Source: Candidatus Zhuqueibacterota bacterium (lineage in GTDB: Bacteria; Zhuqueibacterota; Zhuqueibacteria; Oceanimicrobiales; Oceanimicrobiaceae). From it: DNA of 64,000 nt. Shown piece by piece: positions 59,135 to 64,000 of the stretch. The stretch is from contig JAJDAG010000038.1 in the NCBI GenBank assembly GCA_029262005.1, positions 1-64,000 of the forward strand, in the 5' to 3' direction. How positions within the stretch are numbered: position 1 is the stretch's first letter; every line of letters begins with the position of its first letter. A program made the position numbers and the translations under genes. The notes under the pieces are model-generated. The model worked only from the letters and a program-made list of their open reading frames with translations, had not been told where the DNA came from and ran no database searches.

Positions 59135-59176
59135 ACTATAAATAATGTTTGAAATCTGTAAAAAATTGGCTATTAT
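59135..59176. promoter_or_regulatory. Overlapping divergent promoters of the glp and ccm operons
   Basis: Plus strand: TTGAAA (59149-59154), 16 bases, TATTAT (59171-59176), start near 59183, reading the ccm operon. Minus strand: TTTACA (59157-59162) and TATAGT (59135-59140) with 16 bases between, start near 59128, reading glpK. The two overlap, so they may compete. A perfect GTGATCAC at 59114-59121 lies just downstream of the glp start, a possible operator. Confidence 0.6.
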
Positions 59177-59209
59177 GCCATTTGAATTTCTGACTGGAGC
59201 AGGGAGACT

Positions 59210-59647
59210 ATGTTGACAAATGTCTTGTTTTTTGTAATGGCCGTAATGGTTTCAATCTATGTGATTTTACCGATTGTGCAGGCTCGCACCGGAGCATTGC
59301 GCAAAACTTCACATAAGGGCAATCATCGTGCAGCCGACCTGGAGGATAGAAAGAATTCTATTTACAGTGCGATCAAGGAAATTGAGTTTGATTACCAAAT
59401 GGGCAAACTTTCTGAAGAGGATTATGATGAGTTGCGTCAGCAGTATAAAAACGATGCGGTTGGCCTCATGAAGCAGTTGGACAAAGTTGCGCCGAAGGCT
59501 GCTGTTGGCAAGAAAGGCACCCGTCAGGCTGCCGGCAAAAAGAGCAATGGGGCCGTAGAATTCTGTTGGCTTTGTGGCACAAATGTCACAGCAGACGACC
59601 ATTTTTGTCCTCAGTGTGGTAATACACTTGGAGAGGTTTCAAACTGA
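59210..59647 (+). CDS. CcmI-like zinc-ribbon protein
   Basis: The 145-residue protein has an N-terminal membrane helix (about 3-22) and a helical segment DRKNSIYSAIKEIEFDYQMG KLSEEDYDEL that resembles the N-terminal part of CcmI-type proteins. The C-terminal zinc ribbon is C119-x2-C122-x10-C133-x2-C136. The gene opens the ccm operon, 43 bases before ccmA. CcmI presents apocytochrome c in other bacteria; here the TPR part is missing. The promoter at 59149-59176 and GGGAG before the ATG fit this start. Confidence 0.78.
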   Translation: MLTNVLFFVMAVMVSIYVILPIVQARTGALRKTSHKGNHRAADLEDRKNSIYSAIKEIEFDYQMGKLSEEDYDELRQQYKNDAVGLMKQLDKVAPKAAVGKKGTRQAAGKKSNGAVEFCWLCGTNVTADDHFCPQCGNTLGEVSN

Positions 59648-59690
59648 GTGCCTGGTGCCTCCGGACCGATAAAGTTCGGAGGGAGAGTCA

Positions 59691-60428
59691 GTGAAAGCAG
59701 AAGGCTCTTTTGCGATCACGGTAGCCGGGCTGACCAAGTGTTTCGGCCACATGTACGCGCTCAGACAAGTTGACCTTGCAGTGAAGACAGGTGAATTTGT
59801 GACCATTTTCGGGCCGAATGGCGCGGGCAAGACGACTTTGATTCGTATCCTTTCTACACTCAGCAAATCTTCCTCGGGTGAAGTTTCTATACTTGGCTCC
59901 TCCCCGGCTAAAGAGCCGGAATCAATTCGTCGCCAGATTGGCGTTATCGGGCACAATACTTTTCTGTATGAAGAATTGACGGCAGCCGAAAATCTCAAGT
60001 TTTACGGAAAACTTTACAGCGTTTCTAATCTTGGGCAACGCATCGAGGAAAGCCTTGCTGAGGTTGGTTTGAGTGCGAGGGCGGCGGATCGCGTCCGCAC
60101 GTTTTCTCGTGGTATGCAGCAACGTTTGGCCATTGCAAGAGCCATGCTGCATGATCCGTCGATTTTGTTGCTGGATGAGCCGTATACTGGTCTTGATCAA
60201 CATGCCGCACATGTGCTTTCCGAATGGCTGAGCAGACTTCGAAAAGAGAGCCGAACAACACTGATGGTTACTCACAATATCGAACGGGGAATTGAACTGG
60301 CTGACCGCATTGTTGTTCTGAGAAATGGTGAATTCGTTTACGATCATCTGCGTAAAGGTGTGAGCGCTGAAGATTTCAAGCAGATTTACAACGACCTTGT
60401 TGAAGGGAAACCCGGGAAACATGCATAG
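59691..60428 (+). CDS. ccmA: Heme-exporter ATP-binding protein CcmA
   Basis: The 245-residue ABC ATPase has Walker A GPNGAGKTT, an LSGGQ-like FSRGMQQRLAIARAM signature, Walker B LLLDEPYTGLD and the His switch VTHN. In System I cytochrome c maturation, CcmA with CcmB and CcmC releases heme-bound CcmE. The GTG start at 59691 follows GGAGGGAGAG. The gene overlaps ccmB by 8 bases and lies in the ccm operon. Confidence 0.9.
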   Translation: MKAEGSFAITVAGLTKCFGHMYALRQVDLAVKTGEFVTIFGPNGAGKTTLIRILSTLSKSSSGEVSILGSSPAKEPESIRRQIGVIGHNTFLYEELTAAENLKFYGKLYSVSNLGQRIEESLAEVGLSARAADRVRTFSRGMQQRLAIARAMLHDPSILLLDEPYTGLDQHAAHVLSEWLSRLRKESRTTLMVTHNIERGIELADRIVVLRNGEFVYDHLRKGVSAEDFKQIYNDLVEGKPGKHA

Positions 60429-61095
60429 CAAGATCACCGCAATTTTGTGGAAAGATTTGATCACTGAATTCCGCAGCAGGGAAATGATATTTTCCATGCT
60501 GGTTTTTAGTTTGATGGTCGCGGTTATTTTTAATTTTTCATTTCCACCCGGCAGCGAATTTATTGATGATGCTGCAGCCGGCATTATTTGGATGACCTTT
60601 ATTTTTACCAGTCTTCTAGGCATGAGCCGTTCATTTGTTCGGGAAGTCGATAAAGGTTGCATGCAGGGGTTGTTGCTGGCACCTATCGACAGGGTCGATA
60701 TTTACATCAGTAAAATGTTGATCAATCTGATTTTTATTATCATGGTGGAAGTTGTGGTTGTGCCGCTTTTTTCAGTTTTTTTTAAGATAAACCTGTTTGA
60801 CTCAATTGGCGCTCTGAGCGCCGTGCTGTTGCTCAGCACACTCGGTTTTGCCATAGTGGGCACTTTGTTCTCTGCCATCGCGGTCAACACCAGAACACGG
60901 GAAGTTATGCTGCCTATTCTGCATTTTCCTGTTTCAATTCCACTGATCATCTGTGCAGTGCAAGCCACCAATGCCGTCATGGCCGGTCAGGCATGGAGTG
61001 TCATTTGGCCCTGGCTGAAAATCATAATTGCATTTGATTTGATATTTTTTCTTGTTGGATATCTGACTTTTGAATATATTGTTGAGGATTCGTAG
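60421..61095 (+). CDS. ccmB: Heme-exporter membrane protein CcmB
   Basis: The 224-residue protein has six hydrophobic helices and the CcmB pattern: LITEFRSREMIFSMLVFSLM, GIIWMTFIFTSLLGMSRSF and LLLAPIDRVDIYISK, then NTRTREVMLPILHFPVSIPL. It is the transmembrane partner of CcmA. ATG 60421 overlaps the ccmA stop by 8 bases, which favours coupled translation; a longer in-frame TTG at 60397 is less likely. Confidence 0.92.
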   Translation: MHSKITAILWKDLITEFRSREMIFSMLVFSLMVAVIFNFSFPPGSEFIDDAAAGIIWMTFIFTSLLGMSRSFVREVDKGCMQGLLLAPIDRVDIYISKMLINLIFIIMVEVVVVPLFSVFFKINLFDSIGALSAVLLLSTLGFAIVGTLFSAIAVNTRTREVMLPILHFPVSIPLIICAVQATNAVMAGQAWSVIWPWLKIIIAFDLIFFLVGYLTFEYIVEDS

Positions 61096-61142
61096 CCATA
61101 CAAGACTGGTGATGAATCTGTTTACTGGTACTGGAGCATACT

Positions 61143-61838
61143 ATGGAGCAAAATAACCGTAAAGATATTTGGGGCAGCTTATTAAAGATCGGTGTCTTTG
61201 TCTGCATGACTGTAAACATCTATCTGGTGTTTCAATTTGCGCCGCAGGAGCAGTCCATGGGGCATGTGCAGCGCATATTTTATTTTCATGTACCATCTGC
61301 GTGGATAGCGTTTCTGGCATTTTTTGTGGTTTTTGTCGCCAGCATCGGTTATTTGTGGAAACGGGAACGCAAATATGATCTCGTGGCCGGTGCTGCTGCT
61401 GAAATTGGGGTCCTATTTGCGACTCTTGTCTTGATAACCGGGCCGATTTGGGGCCGTCCGGTCTGGAATACTTGGTGGGAATGGTCGCCGCGTCTTACAC
61501 TGTTTTTGGTGCTGTGGTTTATCTATATTGCCTATTTAATGCTGAGAAATTTTGTTGAAGGAGAGGAGAAAAGCGCACGATTTTCAGCCGTGTTTGGTAT
61601 TTTTGGTTTTGTAGATGTGCCCATTGTTTATATGTCAATTCGTTTGTGGCGCGATATTCATCCAAGCCCGGTTGTTGGCGGTGGTCAAGGTTCAGGGCTT
61701 CACCCGGATATGACGTTCACGTTGTTGTTTAGTGTGCTCACGTTTACCTTGCTTTTTCTTTTTCTGCTCAGCAATAGAATGAAACTGGAAAAAAGCAGAA
61801 TCGCTCTGGATGATTTGAAAAGACAGATAGCGTTTTAG
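61143..61838 (+). CDS. ccmC: Cytochrome c maturation protein CcmC
   Basis: The 231-residue protein has six membrane helices and the tryptophan-rich WWD-type segment WGRPVWNTWWEWSPRLTLF flanked by helices. The heme-axial histidine regions are in RIFYFHVPSAWIAF and the second, near IHPSPV. It loads heme on CcmE. The gene follows ccmB by 47 bases and precedes the CcmD-like fusion. Confidence 0.93.
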   Translation: MEQNNRKDIWGSLLKIGVFVCMTVNIYLVFQFAPQEQSMGHVQRIFYFHVPSAWIAFLAFFVVFVASIGYLWKRERKYDLVAGAAAEIGVLFATLVLITGPIWGRPVWNTWWEWSPRLTLFLVLWFIYIAYLMLRNFVEGEEKSARFSAVFGIFGFVDVPIVYMSIRLWRDIHPSPVVGGGQGSGLHPDMTFTLLFSVLTFTLLFLFLLSNRMKLEKSRIALDDLKRQIAF

Positions 61839-61885
61839 AAAACGATACTTAAAAACAGCCTATTCAGAAGGAAGGATTTGACAAC

Positions 61886-62380
61886 ATGAAAATTAGGAAA
61901 TTGAGCTTTGTTACCAGTTTTGTGCTTTTTTTTGGGGCGACTGCCCTGCAAGCGCAAACGCCTCGCCTGATGCATTACGAAGGTCAGCTTAAAGATGAGC
62001 AGGGTCAGCCCTTTGTTGGTGTCACGGATTTGGTTTTTAATATTTATAAAACGGCAAATGGTGAATCGCCTATTTGGTCTGAATCGCATGTGGGCGTCCA
62101 AATCGAGAATGGCAACTATGGCGTTCTCCTGGGCAGCAAAACACCGTTGAAATTATCCTTTTTTGAGTATTATCTTGAGGTGAAAACAAGCACAGTGACG
62201 GCGGGGCAACCAAGGCGGATGATTGTTGGTTCAGGCTATAATTTTCGTCTCTGGTTTCTTTTTGCAGCATACACGATTGTTTGGGTTGCAATTTTTATTT
62301 ATGTACTGAGCATTGGCCGGCGGCAAAAGAAAATTGCTGCAGAACTCGCTGCCCTGACCCGGGATACAGGCTCAGCTTAA
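61886..62380 (+). CDS. Secreted-domain protein fused to a CcmD-like membrane segment
   Basis: The 164-residue protein has a signal peptide (about 1-23, ending LQA before Q). A beta-rich domain follows (about 25-118: LMHYEGQLKDEQGQPFVGVT, FNIYKTANGESPIWSE). One membrane helix then leads into a basic tail (LFAAYTIVWVAIFIYVLSIG RRQKK). The tail matches CcmD, the 60-70-residue protein that helps release heme-loaded CcmE. It sits exactly where ccmD belongs, after ccmC, so I infer a CcmD with an added exported domain. The function of the added part is unknown. Confidence 0.75.
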   Translation: MKIRKLSFVTSFVLFFGATALQAQTPRLMHYEGQLKDEQGQPFVGVTDLVFNIYKTANGESPIWSESHVGVQIENGNYGVLLGSKTPLKLSFFEYYLEVKTSTVTAGQPRRMIVGSGYNFRLWFLFAAYTIVWVAIFIYVLSIGRRQKKIAAELAALTRDTGSA

Positions 62381-62425
62381 GGAAGTTTGAAATTTAAATT
62401 ATTAAACAACCCCTTGGAGGATTCG

Positions 62426-62965
62426 ATGTTCCGTTATTTGAAAATGATAATTGTACTGGGTCTGTTTTCGGCAGGTCTCTTGTTCACAGCCTGTGGCTCA
62501 AAGTCGGATGGAGATGCTCGGAAAAAGGCAGCGGTAGAGTCGGTATTGCCGGCCTTCTCACTATTGAATATGCAAGGAGAGTCGGTGGATTCTCAGCAAT
62601 TTGCCGGCGCTGTTTTGGTTGTAGATTTCTGGGCAACGTGGTGTAAGCCGTGCATACATGAAATTCCGGCTTATAATAAGCTCTACGAGAAGTATCGTGA
62701 CAAAAATTTTAAACTGATTGGCATCACTATGGACTCGGGTGATTTGAGCCAGATTCTGCCCTTTGCCGAAAAGAACAATATGGCATATCCTATTTATTTG
62801 GGGAACCAGAGCGCAACAGTTCCTTTCGGTGGTGTTGAGGGTTACCCTAAGACATTTGTAGTCGATCAGAAGGGTAATATCCTGAAGAGCTTTCTTGGTG
62901 CAGGGGAAGGGAAGGTCGAAGAAATTGACCAGATGGTTGAAACTCTGCTAGGTGAGGGAGTTTGA
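62426..62965 (+). CDS. TlpA/ResA-like thioredoxin lipoprotein
   Basis: The 179-residue protein has an export signal ending near a lipobox (LLFTAC, Cys about residue 23). A thioredoxin-fold follows with VDFWATWCKPC (C73, C76), the cis-Pro strand region GYPKTFVVDQKG and a TlpA/ResA-type insert. It probably reduces apocytochrome or another exported thiol before heme attachment (CcmG/ResA role). The AGG-rich site GGAGG lies 5 bases before ATG 62426, chosen over an upstream ATG at 62387. Last gene of the ccm operon. Confidence 0.88.
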   Translation: MFRYLKMIIVLGLFSAGLLFTACGSKSDGDARKKAAVESVLPAFSLLNMQGESVDSQQFAGAVLVVDFWATWCKPCIHEIPAYNKLYEKYRDKNFKLIGITMDSGDLSQILPFAEKNNMAYPIYLGNQSATVPFGGVEGYPKTFVVDQKGNILKSFLGAGEGKVEEIDQMVETLLGEGV

Positions 62966-63064
62966 AAAAAAGTGTGAGGTGTGTGGCCGAGTGCTGCGCG
63001 TTTGCCACTGTTTGATTATACGGTATCTGCTTATGATGTCAGGTTTACAGCGGCAGCCTCTCTT

Positions 63065-63721
63065 TTATTCTGCAAGTTTTGGGTGTGACCTGTTTCGGAG
63101 CGTAGAAATGAGGCTCACCCCGCCTTTAATCATCAGTAAGAGCACGGCTGGGAACAAAAACACAGCCGCCAGAAACCATACTGAATTCACATAATCCTTA
63201 CCATAATAAGCCAATAGATAATACCGTGGAATTCGACCCACAAAACCGGCTAACATAAACAGAATCCGTGAGTACTTTTGCGTAATTGCATAAATGCGCA
63301 AGGGTTCGGATGGAATAGGCAGGAAAGAAGTGAAAGCAAGTACGAAAAAACGGTTCTTGTCGAATAATGGCGCGGCTTTCTGGTAGATCCAGTTGTTTTT
63401 AAAATTGGCTATTTTGTTGAATTTGAATATAATGGTAAAGACGATGTATTCGGCAAGATACGCAACCAAAGTCGCAAAGCCGCTGACAAGAGCAACCGTT
63501 AAGACGTTGGCATTTTTTGCTGCTCCAAGCACGATGATGTTTGCAGGCAGCGGGAAGAAAGCCGTTGCCATAGATATGAGAACAAACAAACCGGTCAAAC
63601 CGAATGCGTCACCCGTATCCGAGATAATACGCTGATTGACCCAGTACCAGTATCCCCCGACAATGGTGAGTGCGACGATGGGTTTGAGAAGGGAGCGAGG
63701 GTTTACTTTAATTTTTTTCAT
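63065..63721 (-). CDS. VTT/SNARE-associated domain membrane protein
   Basis: The 218-residue protein has about 5 hydrophobic helices and the VTT (DedA-like) pattern. It shows FFPLPANIIVLGAAKNANVL (re-entrant helix with Pro), LVAYLAEYIVF and FTSFLPIPSEPLRIYAIT, then FVGRIPRYYLLAYYG. Such proteins are thought to move lipids across membranes. ATG 63721 is preferred over 63823, which would add a basic extension outside the family. It diverges from the ArsR gene with a gap of 92 bases. Confidence 0.85.
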   Translation of the reverse strand: MKKIKVNPRSLLKPIVALTIVGGYWYWVNQRIISDTGDAFGLTGLFVLISMATAFFPLPANIIVLGAAKNANVLTVALVSGFATLVAYLAEYIVFTIIFKFNKIANFKNNWIYQKAAPLFDKNRFFVLAFTSFLPIPSEPLRIYAITQKYSRILFMLAGFVGRIPRYYLLAYYGKDYVNSVWFLAAVFLFPAVLLLMIKGGVSLISTLRNRSHPKLAE

Positions 63722-63813
63722 GGGTGAATATACGAAAGATACAGACAGCGCGCAAGTCGTGTGAGAAACAACCGATTTGTTCAATTTGGGTAAAGATCGA
63801 AAGGCAATGCAGT

Positions 63814-64000
63814 ATGAGTGCATCTCAAAAGGCTTCCGGCGAATTTGATGTCGAACAATTTTTCCCCGATGCTTACATCAAGCGGGCGGTAAAAGTGCTT
63901 AAACTAATTAGCGATGAGAGCAAGCTGCGAATCATGTTACTGCTGGCCAAAGAAGGGCCCTGCAGGGTCACAGATATTGCTGAAATATTGCACATGAATC
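63814..64000 (+). CDS. ArsR-type transcriptional regulator, cut by the right edge
   Basis: The first 62 residues are in the window. They read as a winged-helix N-terminus: KVLKLISDESKLRIMLLLAK (helices 1-2), GPCRVTDIAEILHM (helix-turn-helix start). This is typical of ArsR-family repressors, which respond to metals or other small signals. ATG 63814 has AAAGG about 9 bases upstream. The end of the protein and its ligand-sensing residues are off the window. Confidence 0.75.
   Translation, partial: MSASQKASGEFDVEQFFPDAYIKRAVKVLKLISDESKLRIMLLLAKEGPCRVTDIAEILHMN

Noticed and set aside
62952-63194. An 80-codon plus-strand frame after the thioredoxin gene
   Set aside because: Most of it is antisense to the VTT-domain gene and its composition is not protein-like.
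1-64000. tRNA, rRNA, tmRNA, RNase P RNA and insertion sequences
   Set aside because: No cloverleaf with a GGTTCGAATCC-type arm, no rRNA stretch and no transposase gene was seen; a covariance-model search would be decisive.

Overview
The window reads as chromosomal DNA of a Gram-negative bacterium in the FCB (Fibrobacterota-Chlorobiota-Bacteroidota) neighbourhood, most like candidate division KSB1 or Calditrichota. This placement is an inference. It rests on a secreted acylase ending in a Por/T9SS-type sorting domain (NYPNPFNPET motif), CBM9/DUF5916, Wzi-like and DUF6588 outer-membrane barrels, and an archaeal/eukaryal-type prolyl-tRNA synthetase. TTG starts are common (recC, alr, rnr and others). 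No rRNA or tRNA gene, insertion sequence or prophage was recognised.

Layout. 1-745: the distal part of a CRISPR array cut by the left edge, with no cas gene in the window. 0.9-18.6 kb: an outer-membrane DUF5916 protein, recC and recB without recD, a GH113-like hydrolase, a DUF4287/DUF5655 protein, a penicillin-acylase-like secreted enzyme, a PurD-like ATP-grasp enzyme, a DUF4143 ATPase and alanine racemase. 18.6-19.0 kb: a decayed tail of a GxxExxY-type gene. 19-23.7 kb: an aminoacyl-tRNA-protein transferase-like gene, a DUF4153 membrane protein, a Wzi-like barrel and a small unknown. 23.9-25.9 kb: thiS-thiG-thiE on the minus strand. 26.5-29.2 kb: a membrane-anchored PEGA pseudokinase. 29.2-39.6 kb: proS behind a leader with a terminator, era, a SpoIID-like protein, a DUF151 nuclease, a sodium:solute symporter, rnr, a phosphoesterase and an Smr protein. 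39.6-42.2 kb: a macrodomain protein and an arginase-fold UPF0489 protein either side of a promoter with a dyad, then DUF6588. 42.4-46 kb: a three-gene operon (GMC oxidoreductase, Gfo/Idh/MocA oxidoreductase, duplicated membrane protein) behind another promoter plus terminator leader. 46-51.3 kb: small regulatory and stress proteins, a second pseudokinase and a Nudix-metallo-beta-lactamase fusion. 51.35-51.61 kb: a free-standing transcription unit that looks like a structured RNA, followed by ferritin. 52.5-55.3 kb: gpmA, a ZIP transporter and a solitary DNA methyltransferase. 55.3-59.1 kb: glpK, a Cys-rich protein and glpD. 59.2-63 kb: a cytochrome c maturation operon (zinc-ribbon CcmI-like protein, ccmA, ccmB, ccmC, a CcmD-like fusion, a TlpA-like thioredoxin). 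The window ends in a VTT-domain protein and the start of an ArsR-type regulator.

How the genes work together: glpK and glpD form a glycerol catabolic pair. The ccm genes form one heme-delivery operon, divergent from glp with overlapping promoters. thiS/G/E belong to thiazole synthesis and thiamine assembly. The least explained signals are the putative structured RNA at about 51.4-51.6 kb, two kinase-like proteins that both lost the catalytic loop aspartate, and two or three promoter-hairpin-gene leaders that look like attenuators.
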